From positions 16,761,501 through 16,825,500 of the forward strand of contig NC_056752.1 of assembly GCF_018687715.1 (NCBI RefSeq): a stretch of DNA of 64,000 nucleotides, read 5' to 3'. Of the stretch, positions 11,830-24,300 are shown in pieces. Made by a program: the position numbers and the translations under genes. Origin of the DNA: Carya illinoinensis. Its lineage: Eukaryota > Streptophyta > Magnoliopsida > Fagales > Juglandaceae. Under the pieces are notes generated by a model that was not told where the DNA came from, searched no databases, and saw nothing but the letters and a program-made list of their open reading frames with translations. Position 1 is the stretch's first letter, and each line of letters starts with the position of its first letter.

Positions 11830-12290
11830 CTTGTGATGTAATTATTATGATTGCCCAAGCATCTCCATTTGTAATTCACACAAACTACTTTTGGCGAAAT
11901 CAGTTTGATTGTCAGAATGCAGTTCAAGTTCAGTTATGCAGATACTCCTAGCGTAATCATTCTGATTGTTAGTGTATCTTATTTAAAATACTCTTGATGG
12001 AATCATTCTAATTGTCAGAGTATTTCTAGGTACTCATGTTGTAATCATTCTTATTGCTAGGGTACGTGTTTTAAAATACTCGTGATGTAATCATTCTGAT
12101 TGTCAGAGTATTACTAGGTACTCTTGATGTAATCATTCTGATTGCTAGGGTACATGATTTAAAATACGCATGATGGAATCATTCTGATTGTCTGAGTATC
12201 TCTGATGGAATATGTTGGGCGAAATCATTCTGATTATTCAATATTCCTGACGAAACGACTTGCAGAATCATTTTGATTGTCATAATTCAA
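11830..12290 (+). repeat. Tandem array with TAATCATTCTGATTG units inside the solo LTR
   Basis: About ten diverged units built on AATCATTCTGATTGTCAGAGTAT and a spacer with TACTCTTGATG recur at intervals of about 40-50 bp. Two alternating spacer types (ending in AGAGTATTT and in AGGGTACAT) suggest a higher-order dimer. The repeats are not perfect and have no constant spacer length, so this is an LTR-internal minisatellite and not a CRISPR array. Confidence 0.75.
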
Positions 12291-12294
12291 GTCC

Positions 12295-12870
12295 AAGTTC
12301 ATGTTAAGTAAATAAGCAAGATTCCAAGTTTATATTAAGTCAAGTTTCAGATCAAGTGCATGTTAAGTCAAGTTTCAAATCAAGTTCATGTTATGTTATG
12401 TTCACATTCACATTAAGTTTCAAGTTCATGTTCACATCATGTTATGTTCACGTTTATATTATGTTCAAGCTCATGTTCATGTTATGTTATGTTCATGTTC
12501 ATATCATACTATGTTCACGTTTATGTTATGTTTAAGTTCACGTTCATGTCATGTTATGTTCACGTACATATTATGTTTAAGTTCATGTTCATGTTATGTT
12601 ATGTTCACGTTCACATTATATCTCAAGTTCACATTTATGTCATGTTATGCTTAGGTTTATGTTAAGTTCATGTTCATGTTTATGTTATGTATGTTCATGT
12701 TTATGCTATGTTTCAAGTCCATGTTATGTTTCAAGTTCACATTCATGTTATGTTGCTAGTCCATGTTATGTTTTAAGTTCAAGTTCATGTCATGTCAAGT
12801 AAAGTTTAGTTTACGTTTCAGTTCAGGTTATGTCAGTTATGCTATGTTATATGTCAAGTTATGTTATGCT
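12295..12870 (+). repeat. Low-complexity CATGTT/CAAGTT array inside the solo LTR
   Basis: Almost the whole stretch is made of permutations of TTCATGTTATGTTCAAG. Short open frames here encode Cys/Tyr/Val/Met-rich repeats in every frame and are by-products. It directly follows the preceding array, so the LTR carries over 1 kb of tandem sequence. Confidence 0.8.
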
Positions 12871-13429
12871 TACTCACGACTTTAATTATGCATTCATGCT
12901 TTTACTATCATGCATGCATCATTAACCTGTATGAGAGTTTCTTGTTAACTTACTGTGATTTGTAATCAAATCTCATTATGGTAGTCCCAACTACCATTCC
13001 CCCCCGAATGGTAGATCTTGTTACAGGACCCGAAGGAGAATTGGAACCCGACCAACTGAACACGGTCGAGTAAGCTACGGTGCGACATCGATGATATCAT
13101 AATAATTAACTTAGGTTACTACTTGTACTTATGGAGTTGTATCTCCAGTACTCTTTTGATCACAACTATTTTGGACTAGTGTTATGATCATGGCTGTTTA
13201 GTATGCCTTTATGTATGAAAAATGTTTCAAGTATTTGGGATATTTTTAGTTTGGTGCATAGTATTGCTAAAGAAAAAATTTTTTATCCGCTATGAATATT
13301 GCATAACGCTAAATGCATGTTAGGAACATTGCATCTTATATGTCATGAACGAGAGTAGGTAACCTTGTATTGCATGTCCCGACGCTTCAGATGTCCGTTC
13401 GATCCCAAGCGGAATCTGGGGGTGTCACA

Positions 13430-14255
13430 ATTTGGGACACCATTTAGAATTTTGGTTTCCTCCATAGATTTTGGGGTATCAGTAGGGTTGAAACCCTCTT
13501 TTGGTTAGCCACAAAGTGTTTGGTTGGATGAAATAGTGTTTGGCTTAGATGGCATGATCACATGGCTTGATTTGCCTTCTATTCCCTCACATTTACATCT
13601 CATGGTTTCTCCTTGTGCCAAGTGCCCTACACTAATCACCAAGTGTGGCTAGGATCTTGCCAAGTATCCAACAAATACTTGTCAAGGTTGTTTTGGAAAA
13701 TCCATATAGCGATTTGATAATCGTCTGAATTGGGTGCCACATGGTGCTATCATAGGTGTTACTATTCACCCAAAAATTCCTATAATTAATATTGCACCAT
13801 AAGATTCTAAATAATCATACAAGATTAGTGGTGCATTTAGTTTCACAAAATTTGAGTCCTAAGTGTCTCAATTAAATCAAAAGACATTCCTGAGTATTAT
13901 TCACTCGAGAAACATGAAATGTAATGTTGCACCCTAAAACCCTAAATAATCATTCGAGACTAATGGTGCAATTCGTTTCTCAAATAAATAAGAAAGCACA
14001 TTTGTTACCATAGCGAGTAGGAAACCAACTATACTGACAGACTAAAACTTAAGCAGTTGCTTGATTCATGAAATCTTTTCGGGGTTTCACAAAATTCCTA
14101 AGGCCTAGCCCCTATTTGGGATTGGATGGTAACTGAAGCGTCGGGAGATGTAACACAAGGCTATATACTCCTCGTACATGACAGATAAGATGCAATGCAC
14201 ATATTGATCTAACAGTATGCAATACATCTCAGCAAAAAATTTCTTTTACTACATT
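13430..14255 (-). mobile_element. Minus-strand LTR segment, outer host (part 2)
   Basis: On the minus strand, 14090-13740 resembles the first few hundred bases of the solo LTR (shared GTTTTAGTCTGTCA, GTGAATAGTAAC). The part at 14250-14120 resembles the last 130 bases of that LTR (shared ATTGCATCTTAT, CCCGACGCTTCAG). So in minus orientation an LTR 3' end sits directly before an LTR 5' start. This may be an LTR-LTR junction, two nested relatives or a rearrangement. Together with 8248-8877 it forms the sequence into which the 4.55-kb LTR inserted. Confidence 0.45.
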
Positions 14256-14339
14256 GGTTGGGTGGTAAAGAGAAATATGATGGTACCAAAACACAATTAT
14301 CCCAAATGATTAGATATCATAGAATCTTCCAAAAACATA

Positions 14340-15354
14340 GTTGTTTTCAAAACAAACTCCTAAAAACATGGGATCATCATGGCATGTTATATTCAGCATG
14401 GCCCTTCACCTTTTTGTTGTTTTACAGGTTCCTCAAGCTACTATCAATAAGATCCACAAGATGATGAGCTCCTTCTTTTGGGGTAAGTCCAATGGGAGAG
14501 ATAGAAAGAAATGGGTGGGTTGAAAACATATTTGCAGTCCTGTGGATGAAAGGGGACTCAGGTTGCAGAATCTCTAGGACACTCAGAGAGCCTTACATAT
14601 GAGATTTGCTTGGAACCTTCTACAAGGTAATTCTCTATGGGAAAATTTTTTCAAAGCTAAATGTCTGGAATCGAAACCTTGGTTCCTAATAGATGTTGCT
14701 AAAGGGTAGAGATTTTGAAGAATGGTTGCTAAATGTATCCCTTCACTGTTGAATAATTCTAAATGAAAGATTAGAGAATGGGATATTTTTTTCTGGTATG
14801 ATAAATGGAGGGATAATGGCCCTTTGATTAATGATTTCCCATTAGTTGGCCCACCTCTGTTGATAGTTAAAGAGTGTCGACTATCAGATAGTTGGAATGT
14901 GGATCTTCTTGAGACCATAGTTGGCTAGGAAAATGTTGATAATCTTTTAGTCTCCTTATCTAGGCATAATTCAGGTAAAGATGTACTGGTCTGGACTCAA
15001 ACAGAGACAAGTATGTTCCCTACCAAATCTGCATGGCATTGTATTAGAATTAGAGGTTCTTCTCTTGATTGGCACTCTTGGATTTAGCATAAAAGTTTTC
15101 CTTTAAAAATGTATATTCATTTTTGGAAGGCTTGGCATATGGCCTTGAGTGTGGATGATAGATTGCACCGTATTGGTATTCCCCTTATTTCCAAATGTGA
15201 TTGTTGTATTGCAGGCCATTATGAAGATATTAATCATGTTCTCTTTGAGGGTGATTTTCCTCAAAAAGTTTGGTCAGTTTTTGGCTACCTTTTTGGAATT
15301 CCTCTTGGTAGGTATTGGAAATATAATGTCTCAACTTGGAAATATATCATGTGA
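14340..15354 (+). pseudogene. LINE fragment: end of RT plus zf-RVT region, many stops
   Basis: One reading frame, broken by about eight stops, carries the region downstream of reverse transcriptase in plant L1-type LINEs. Visible are SSFFWGKSNG (the FFWG signature, about 14470-14500), then RFAWNLLQGNSLW, a DIFFWYDKW block, SMFPTKSAWH, and a zinc-finger-like segment with KCDCCIAGHYEDINHVLFE (15190-15250). Several stops replace tryptophan or glutamine codons. There is no endonuclease, RT catalytic core or poly(A). The right side is cut by LTR sequence at 15355. It is clearly dead. Confidence 0.75.
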
Positions 15355-17755
15355 TCAAGTGCAACCATATACATTTCGCGTTACGGCTTGAAAATATAAG
15401 AAATTTAACCAACAAACAAGGAACAAAGCAACTACACTCCCACATATACTATGCACGGCTGAAACTTGCAAACCCTAATATACAGGGATATTCATTTATT
15501 TTATGCACTTAGAGCCTTAAGCATACATAGATAATGCATCACTCATACGTATAGCTGAAACATATCAATAATTGTAATGCACAAATATTCAATCTTTTCA
15601 TGAAATTGGAATCTTCTAATGCACTTGGTTAAGCATCACTATTAAACATACACATGGCCAAATCATGCATGTAAATATACATGTGAATATGCAATCATTT
15701 CATCGACTTAAAACTTGTGATAAGCTCAGTTAGGCATCCAATATCAACATGTGCATTATAGCATGTGAATCCGAATACTAAATGTAGCATCACAACTCAT
15801 TTTCATGGTATAAATCAAATAGCAACAAACCAATCAAATAACATAGTAACAAATACTCAAAGATATGAATATAAGACATGTTAAAGTAATCTTAAATCGA
15901 AAAAAACCTAACAAGTGTACATATCATATACTTGCAATATTCAAGAGTAATTTAAAGGTCTACTTACAAAAGTCCAAAATCCAACAATAAGCAAGCTAAA
16001 AATATAGTTTAAGACTCATGCTAATCAATCATTTAAAAACCCTAATTCAAGTGTGTGAGTGAGTGCTGTGTTCTTGGCTTTTCTTCAAGACAAAAAGGTC
16101 TCCAATTTTCAATACCCTTCCATAGGTAAGAAACTTTTGCAAAATAAAAACCCTTAGTTTCAAACAAGTGATTAGGTTGTGGCCCTTCTCCCTCTCCAAG
16201 ACAATCATTCTTATAAGCTTTAAGTAAAAGAGGTTTGGATTTTCATTAATTAGAGAAGAAAACGCTATGTACCTGAGGCTATGTGTGTGCGTGTTGCTCA
16301 TGTGAAAATACTTGCTTAAATCCGAGAGCCTTTCCCTTTTTTTTTTCTTGGTCGTGTGTATGTTTTGAACATGTGTTCATGAAAACCTCTTGGAAACCCG
16401 AAACTTCCTTCCTTGGTCTTGTGTGAGGTGTAAGGAAAGAAAGTGTTTGATTCCTTACCTTGCATGGCTTTCCTTGTAGATGGTATATCTAACTTGGCAA
16501 GCCTTTAGGATGATCTTTGAGTGGATGGATGGTGGTGTGGGTAGTGTTTGGATGGATAGAAGATGATGGAGAGTAGATAGAAAGTGAGAAGGCCGAATGT
16601 CTCAATAATTTCCTCCAAGTGACCAAAAACTTCAAGGTTTTCGACTCCTCCCCTTTTAAAGGCATATGAGTCCTTGAAAAGCTGAAACTTTGTGCATGGA
16701 TGCCAAGTGGCATCAAAACTATGTGCCTTTTCCCCTTCTCCATTATTGGATTGTATTGGGAACCAAAAGCAAGCTTTTGGACAAGTGGCGTGGCTCCTCA
16801 AAACCAAATCCCTTCATTCCCTTTTTGCCCTTCCTCTTGTGTCTTGATTCAATGTACAAAGTGGCAAAAGAGTTTTTGTTTTTTCCAACCAAGATCCTCC
16901 TCAATCTTGTGCATGAGTGCTAAGTGGCATGTAGAGTGTGTGGGGTATTGGTGGCCGAAAAGTCCTTCTATTTCCCAACGAGATCCTTCATCTTCCAAGG
17001 TCTTGGAAATGGTGTGATTGGGCATGGTGGATGACAAGGCACAAGTCCCTATTGCCATCCACCTCACTCGTGCTTCTCACAAAATCCTTCTAGAAGCCCT
17101 TAGGCGTGTAAGCTACCCCTTTCTTGCAAGATCTCGCCCTTTCCCAATGCCATCTCCTTCCCTTTTCAACATTTCACTTTCCATGCATGACAAGTGGCAA
17201 CCTTTTCTAGAAACCGAATCCCTCTAGGGTTTGTCGTGCCCTTCTTGTCCCTTGGCTTGCCCTAGGCGTCACTTCCTTAGTTTTCCATCATTTCTATCTT
17301 CTAGAAGCTCCATCTGCTAGTGACAAGTGTCAGCAAGTACCTTTGCATGCATGAAAAATGGCAAGAAGTAGGTAAGATTCTAAGGTAGGCGTGTGGGGTT
17401 CCAAACCTTAATTTCTCTCAGCTCTCTTCCCTCAATTCGCATCCAAATTCCTTTGTTCCTTGTGTTGGTCTCAATGGAAGACATGTGGCACCAAAGAAAT
17501 TGAGTTAGGCATGTGCCCTAATTCCCTAGGGTTTCAAGACCCTAATTTTTCTATAGAGGCCGAAACTTGCATAGGCTCGTGGCCTCCCCTGTGGCCTTAG
17601 ATGTCTAGTGCATCATACCTAAGCTTCTAATTGGGTTATATTATCTTGCATGGCCCAAAAACCATGTACCAACCTATAATAAAATAAGCTAAAAGGCTTA
17701 GCTAAATCTTGGAGGTCACAAAATTCATCCACTAAATTTCTAGTGGGCTATTACA
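15355..17755 (-). mobile_element. Minus-strand LTR (5' portion), same family as the 4.55-kb solo LTR
   Basis: The right end reads GGGCTATTACA at 17745-17755, i.e. TGTAATAGCCCACTAGAAAT on the minus strand, nearly the same start as the solo LTR at 8878. Like that LTR it has gene-like, GC-richer, AAACCCTA-containing sequence near the start (16500-17600) and an AT-rich body further in, with a segment near 15380 resembling 11400-11460. The opposite end is not found, so it is truncated or interrupted by the LINE fragment to its left. Open frames of about 100 codons at 16.5-17.2 kb overlap on both strands and are not supported as genes. Confidence 0.55.
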
Positions 17756-18247
17756 ATACTTATATACTTATTTGCTCACTATGCTTATATATTGTATGTA
17801 TTCAGATGGTGATTCCTCGCCATGACAACGAATACATGTGTTTCTGTCGGAGTGTGATTTATCGTCATACATAAATATATGTGTCAGATTATGTAAATGT
17901 AACAATGCATACATATCCATCTACATTGTGTCTCATTAGAAGTATTTTCATTGATGTTTAAACTACCTATAGTTTTGTTCATCAGAACCATAGACCTCCA
18001 TGCAAACGTAGTCAAGAGAAGTTTCCCGAGGAAGAAGGATGATCTTGTCCTGGCCTTAGAGGCATTGTCATGTCTCCATTAGTTATTGTTTGTATCTATT
18101 AAGATGTACATTTTAGTCAAGTGACAAACAATGTTCTGTTTATTGTACTTGGATGTAATTGATGAAAAATTGGTACTCTATAATATTATTTTGGAAGTAA
18201 CGGTGACATGTGGATATTATTTTGAGAATTGCTACAAATAGAAAGAG
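17756..18247. other. Non-coding, nothing identified
   Basis: AT-rich sequence between the LTR end and the hairpin element. I see no coding frame, repeat or recognised motif. Confidence 0.5.
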
Positions 18248-18381
18248 ATTACACAAAGTAAACCCACAAACTGATGTGGTTTTATGAAATTCATTAGATC
18301 TACTTTATAAGAAAAGTAACTTTATAATCTAACGTACTATATCAAGCCACATCAGTTTGTGAGTTTACTTTTGTGTAATCC
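18248..18381. mobile_element. Short hairpin MITE-like inverted repeat
   Basis: About 33 bases at the left (ATTACACAAAGTAAACCC... ACTGATGTGGT) are repeated inverted at the right (CCACATCAGTTTGTGAG... TTGTGTAAT) with few mismatches, enclosing about 65 bp. Weaker symmetry continues outward (GCTACAAA / TTTGTGC). It would form a strong hairpin. No certain TSD could be defined, so the family is open. Confidence 0.7.
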
Positions 18382-19528
18382 CTTTGTGCTAAAGTATTTT
18401 CCTATTATTTTCTTTAATGGTTGAACTTTTACCTATCCAGACCTCTAATACAATTAGTGCTTAGTTTTTTACTAATCCCTTACTTATTCCACTACCACTA
18501 ATTCTACTTTGTCCTACACGTACACTTCTCGCGAGAAACCACACCTATTTTCCATTGAGAAAGTCTACTTGCAACTGGGCTGGGGAACGCCAGCGTAACC
18601 AGCGCTCCTTTTGATGAAACAAAGAAGAATCTTAGAAAATTCATTGGTCTACGGCCTCCTTTTCAATGAATATATGGAGGATGTAATTATTATCACACAG
18701 TGGCACTGATGTAGAAAGATGTAAGTTCAAACATAGCTTCTAAATAGCTGCTAATCTCTTCTTCATTCTCTTGGTTTCTTTTGAAAGACGTAAGGCTAAA
18801 GGCAACAACTAAGATTGAGAGTGGAATCTTCTGAAAAATGAATACATACGCAGATCAATTTGTTGAGTCTGTTGGTGAATTTATGACACAAAGCTGTTGA
18901 GGCACTCTGATTTATTTGAACCCAGCAGTTTGCTTTATAGTCCATCTTTCTCAGATGACTCTCTCTTTCAAACCCTGTAAGCGACTCTCTCTCTCTCTCT
19001 CTCTAATCAAATACAACAAAGAGATTGAGTTTTTCTGGAAAGTGCAGATAAAGAGGATTCACAAAAGGGGCAAAAGGAAAAACATGAGAAGAAAAATAAC
19101 AGCTTTGTATGTAGGATTTGTGTGCATGGTAAGAAAGAAAGGTCTTTAATTTCTACTCAATTTTCATATGGGAAACTAAGATTGATGATAATGGATGGTG
19201 CTTGGTGTTATTTGAAATCACAGTGAAACTGGGGCCCAAGCTCTCAGAAACTGTGAAGGAAAAGCTACAATTGGGGGCAAAAATAATTCAAGGAGGGAGG
19301 GAGAATATATTCAGACAACTATTCAGAATTAGAGAACGAGGGTAATGTTGAAAGCTTTGCAGTACTACTTATCCACAACAGCTGGCCCTATTGCAGGATT
19401 ACTCTTTAAGACGAAGACCTTTGTGCTTGGGACGGGAGGGGGGGAAGGGGAGAATGAGTGAAATTGAGAGGGAGGATGAGAGGAAGAAGAGAGTGGAAAA
19501 AAATTGATAGAGAGAGAGAGAGAGGGGG

Positions 19529-19596
<68 letters not shown>

Positions 19597-20628
19597 ATGA
19601 AATGAAAGAGAAGAAATGTAAAAAAAATGAAAGTTTTCATTAAAAGCAACGCCCGGTTATGGGGGGATTATGCAGCCCGGTTGCAAGTAGACTTTCTCAT
19701 TAATCTATTTTTGGGATGTTGGGAACTGACTAGCATTCCTAGTAGTAGGCTAGTACCACGGTTCCTCTCTAGGTTGTTTACTGAGGAACGGGGCACCATA
19801 GTTATGGTATGGCTCTCTCCCTCTCTCACAAGATTGGATAGCATGCAGTAGGTTTAATAGGACAAGTGGACATTAAAGTTACAATGAATTGAGGATTTAA
19901 GGTCGTCTGATTACATTTTAAGGTTTACAATAGCAAGGCGTTCAAGACATGGGTTGGTCGCACAGGTTATAGTATGAGGTCGTGATATGTAGTCCTAAGT
20001 TGTTAGGTATGTGGTCAACTGAGCATATATCTTGGGTTCAATAATTGTTACAGGTTTAATTTATATATATTTGAGTTATTTCATGAATATATAAGGTTTA
20101 GTTGAATATGATTTTTCATTTGAATTGAGAGATGAATTAACTTGGAGGCATGATAGGTTATGAGTTCACAAGTGCTATAAGATCAATTTGCAGAATTAAT
20201 GTCGTTTTAAGGCATATGCATGCGGTGGATTAATGTGTTACAGGCATGTAGGTGTGATTCAGTTAGAAATATCATGATTTTAGAATTTAATGAAATTAGG
20301 ATGAACCGTCTGAATGAAAAAACTATGAGGATTTAGCTAATTTGGTGAAATGATATTTTGGTGTTACATGGATATTAATTTTAAGAATATAAATTATGTT
20401 GAGGTTTTAATGATCATTTTAAATGCTTCAAGAAACGATGATTACAGGGCAAATATTGGTTATGATAGGCCATGGAATTAAACTAGGTTTTAGCATTATG
20501 GACTTGCATGAAATTATGAAGTTATGTAAATCATGGATTTGCAAGTGTGAGGTATATGCTTAATATGTTAGGTTAGGTTTGATAGATTTGAGATTAATAT
20601 GTGATATAAATCAATTTTATGGGCTTAA
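18382..20628. other. Non-coding stretch with CT and GA microsatellites
   Basis: A (CT)10 run lies at 18985-19004 and a long GA tract at 19509-19593. A 20-codon open piece with an ATG at 18839 (MNTYADQFVESVGEF) is too short to call. From about 19850 to the copia LTR the sequence is G- and T-rich on this strand, like LTR or leader DNA of retroelements, but I cannot place it. Confidence 0.4.
19509..19593 (+). repeat. (GA)n microsatellite with central G8 interruption
   Basis: About 85 bp of GA repeats interrupted near 19524-19531 by a run of G. Open frames through it on either strand are repeat artefacts. Confidence 0.95.
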
Positions 20629-21319
20629 TGTTGATTACAAACGAAAACGATGGGTCCATTAAGCTCACATGGAGAGAGGATTTAGGCCCATTTTAATTAG
20701 GTTTATTAAAACCTAAGTGCTGCTGTTGCTATTAGCAGGAGAGAGTGTGTGAAAAAATGTGAAAAACGTGTGAGAGATTGGGGAGAGGAAGAGACAGCTA
20801 AATACATAGGAGTCCATCTAGTTTCAATCAAATACTTTGATTGGAGCCGTTTGTGGACCGATTGAGCTGAAATTTTGCAGGCACGTTCACAACTTAAATC
20901 TCTATAATTTGAATGGTGGAGATCAGAATTGGAGTAGTATTTATGGTGTTCGTGATCATGAACAGTAATGCTTCTCTTTGGTGAAATCTTTTCTATCACA
21001 CTGTTTGGTTGCCAAGAAAGTGTGTTCTTGATATTATTTTTGATTGTATGCCTCTAGTGTTATCTAGAGAGAACATTTGTATACACATCGTTGTTGATAG
21101 TGAAAGGTTTAACTAGACTAGGTTCTATGATTTTTCCCTTTGCATTGAAGGGTTTTCCACATAAAAAATTCTTGGCTCTTTGTGTGTGCGTGATTTTGTT
21201 TTAGACTATTCTCTATTAAATTACTTCCTAACAGATTTACACAAAATGTGAGAGAATTATTTCCGTTGTTTAGTAATTGATTTGGTTATTCCAAGTCGCT
21301 GTTAAGATTTCTCCTAACA
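20629..21319 (+). repeat. Copia 5' LTR
   Basis: Homology to the 3' LTR begins at about 20651 (TGGGTCCATTAAGCTC) and runs to TCTCCTAACA at 21319. A TGTTG at 20629 could be the terminus, but the bases between 20634 and 20650 do not match the other LTR. A stretch of about 36 bp near 20905-20945 is missing from the 3' LTR. Confidence 0.8.
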
Positions 21320-21322
21320 AAG

Positions 21323-21335
21323 TGGTACCAGAGAC
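21323..21335 (+). promoter_or_regulatory. Primer-binding site, initiator tRNA-Met type
   Basis: TGGTACCAGAGAC starts four bases after the 5' LTR. The canonical plant copia PBS complementary to initiator tRNA-Met is TGGTATCAGAGCC, so two positions are changed. Confidence 0.85.
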
Positions 21336-21368
21336 AGGTTATAGCCGTTCAATACTTTGTGTTGAATA

Positions 21369-24300
21369 ATGGAAACTAATTTGAGTAGAATGGTTACTAT
21401 GATTGGTTCTAATTATCACACTTGAAAAGGAAAAATGAACGACCTTTTATTTGTGAAGCAATTTCATTTGCCAGTGTTTGCTTCTGAGAAGCCTGGAAAT
21501 AAATCCAATGAAGAATGGACTTTATAACATCGACAAGTTTGTGGGTACATCAGATAGTGGATAGATGATAATGTTTTGAACCATATTAGTGGGGAGACAC
21601 ATGCACGTACACTCTGGAATAAACTTGAACAGTTATATGCTCGAAAGACTGGAAACAATAGAATGAATCTGATCAAGCATTTGATGTCTCTGAGATACCA
21701 AGATGGGACTCCGCTGACAGATCACTTGAACACATTCCAAGGAATAATTAATCAGTTGGCTGGAATGGGTATCAAGTTCGACGATAAGGTACAAGGTTTG
21801 TGTTTGCTTAGTACATTGCCGGACTCTTGGGAGACATTCAGAATGTCATTATCTAACTCAGCCCCAGATGGTGTAATCAATATGGATCTGGCTAAAAGCA
21901 ATGTTTTGAATGAAGAGATGAGAAGAAAATCGTAGGGTTCCTTTTCGTAGTCAGAGGTCTTGGTTACGGAAAAGGTGGGGAGGAGTAAAAGCAGAGGTCC
22001 GAAGAGCAGAGATAAAAGCATAAGCAAGTCAAACAAGTATGCTAATGTTGAGTGCTATCACTGTGGCATGAAAGGGCATATCAAGAAATATTGTAGAAAA
22101 TTGAAGAGAGAATACAAGAAGAAAGGGAATGAGAAGAAGGATGTTAATAAAAAGAATGATGATCAAGTTGCTACCACTACTACTGGAGACTTCTTCATTT
22201 TTTATTATGATAATGATGTTGTAAACATTGTTTCTCATGAAACTAGCTGGGTGATTGATAGTGGTGCCTTAATTCATGCTACATCCAGAAATGATTTCTT
22301 CACAAACTATGTACCCAGTGACTTTGGCACTGTCAAGATGGGCAATGGTGGCTTGGCTAAAATTATTGGCATTGGAGATGTGTGCTTAGAAACTATTAAC
22401 AGCACAGTGCTTGTTCTTAGAGATGTGAAGCACATTCCTGATATTCGTTTGAACTTGATTTCTATAAGTAAACTTGATGATGAGGGTTATTGCAACACCT
22501 TTTGTAATGGGCAATGGAAGCTTACGAGGGGTGATATGGTTATAGCTCGAGGCAAGAAGGTTTCAACTTTGTACATGTTATAAGCAAGGCTCTCCAGTAA
22601 CATTATTAATGTTATGAAGAATGAGCTCACAGTACAATTGTGACATAAGAAACTTGCCCACATGAGTGAGAAAGGCTTGGCAATATTGGCTAAAAAGAAC
22701 TTTCTATCTGGAATGAAGAGTGCATCTTTGAAAAAGTGTACTCACTGTTTGGTAGAGAAGCAGAATAGAGTTTCCTTCAAAATTTCTCCTCCTTCAAGAA
22801 AGTCAGGTATACTTGATCTAGTTCATTCATATATTTGTGGTCCCATGAAGACAAGAACACTTGGCGGTTCTTTGTATTTTGTGACCTTCATAGATGATCA
22901 TTCAAGGAAGTCTTGGGTTTTTACCTTGAAAAGAAATGATCAAGTATTAGAAATGTTTAAACAGTTTCAGGCCTTAGTTGAGAGGCAGACTGGAAAGAAG
23001 CTGAAGTGCATTCAAATTGATAACGGGGGAGAGTATTCAGGCCCATTTGATGGTTATAGCAGACAACAAGGTATTCGGCATCAAAAGACACCTCCAAAAA
23101 CTCCTCAGTTGAATGGTTTAGTTGAGAGAATGAACAGAACACTGATTGGGAGAGTGAGATGTTTGGTTTCACAGGCACAATTGCTTGGATCTTTTTGGGG
23201 TAAGGCTTTGAGTACAGTTGTACATTTTCTTAATATGACTCCATGTGTTCCTCTTCAGTTTGATGTACCAGACAGAGTTTGGATTGGTAAGGACGTTACC
23301 TATGATCACTTACGTGTCTTTGGTTGTAAAGCATTTGTGCATATTCCAAAGGATGAGAGATCTAAGCTCGATGTGAAGACCCGGCAATGCATCTTTCTAG
23401 GTTATGGCTTGGATGAGTTTGGGTATAGATTATATGATCCAGTTGATAAGAAACTAGTGAGAAGCCGAGATGTTGTGTTTATTGAAGATCAAACCATATG
23501 AGATATTGAGAAGATAGATAAAGTAGTGATCTGGTGCAATGATGGTTCGATTGACTTGGAGCCGGTGCCATTGATAGATTTGCCAGCACAGGTTGAACAT
23601 GCTACTTAAGATGACCAACATAGTCCAAGTAATGCAGATGCTCCCTTACAGAATGAGACCATTGATCAGTTGCCAGAACCAGAGATGAAACCAAATGTTC
23701 CACTCAGGAGGTCTATCAGAGGCTGACATCCTTTCACAAGGTATTCTACAGATGAGTATGTGTTAATGACTGATGGGGGAGAGCCCGAGTGTTATGCAGA
23801 AGCCATGGAAGACAAACATAAGGGAGAGTGGGTTGATGCCATGCAAGATGAGATGCAGTCATTGCATGACAATCACACTTTTGAATTGGTAAAGTTACCC
23901 GAAGGCAAAAAAGCTTTGAAGAATAAGTGGGTTTATAGATTGAAGAAAGATGAACATACGTCCCGGTGACGATACAAAGCTAGACTTGTTGGTAAGGGAT
24001 TTAGTAAACGAAAAGGTATCGACTTTGATGAGATCTTCTCTCTAGTTTGGAAGATGTCCTCCATCAGTGTGGTTCTTGGTTTAGCAGCTAGCCTAGACTT
24101 AGAAATTGAACAGATGGATGTGAAAATTGTCTTCCTACATGGTGACTTAGAGAAAGAGATTTATATGGAGCAACAAGAGGGTTTCAGGGTGAAAGGCAAA
24201 CAAGATTGTATGTGTCGGCTAAAGAAAAGTTTATATGGTCTAAAGCAGGTGCCCAGACAATGGTTTAAAAATTTTGAGTTAGTTATGAAAGAGCAAGGCT

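Larger units (their letters stand above)
8878..13429 (+). mobile_element. Solo LTR, about 4.55 kb, 5-bp TSD
   Basis: Starts TGTAATAGCCC and ends GGGTGTCACA, flanked by the 5-bp direct repeat ATTTG (8873-8877 and 13430-13434). TG...CA ends with a 5-bp TSD and no gag-pol inside match a solo LTR left by LTR-LTR recombination. The size is unusual but within the range known for long-LTR Gypsy lineages such as Ogre/Tat; assignment to a lineage is inference. Inside are an AAACCCTA-rich promoter-like part (9480-9860), a long AT-rich body, and tandem repeats at 11.8-12.9 kb. Reading frames within it are short or repeat-driven and I do not call genes. Confidence 0.8.

Noticed and set aside
11900..12870. 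CRISPR-like or coding repeat array
   Set aside because: Repeat and spacer lengths vary, spacers are themselves repeats, and the array sits inside a plant LTR.
16489..17227. Overlapping frames of 69-105 codons on both strands
   Set aside because: They fall in the promoter-like part of a minus-strand LTR and show no domain or consistent strand.
19365..19649. 94-codon Ser/Leu frame and its Arg/Glu counterpart
   Set aside because: Generated by the GA microsatellite.
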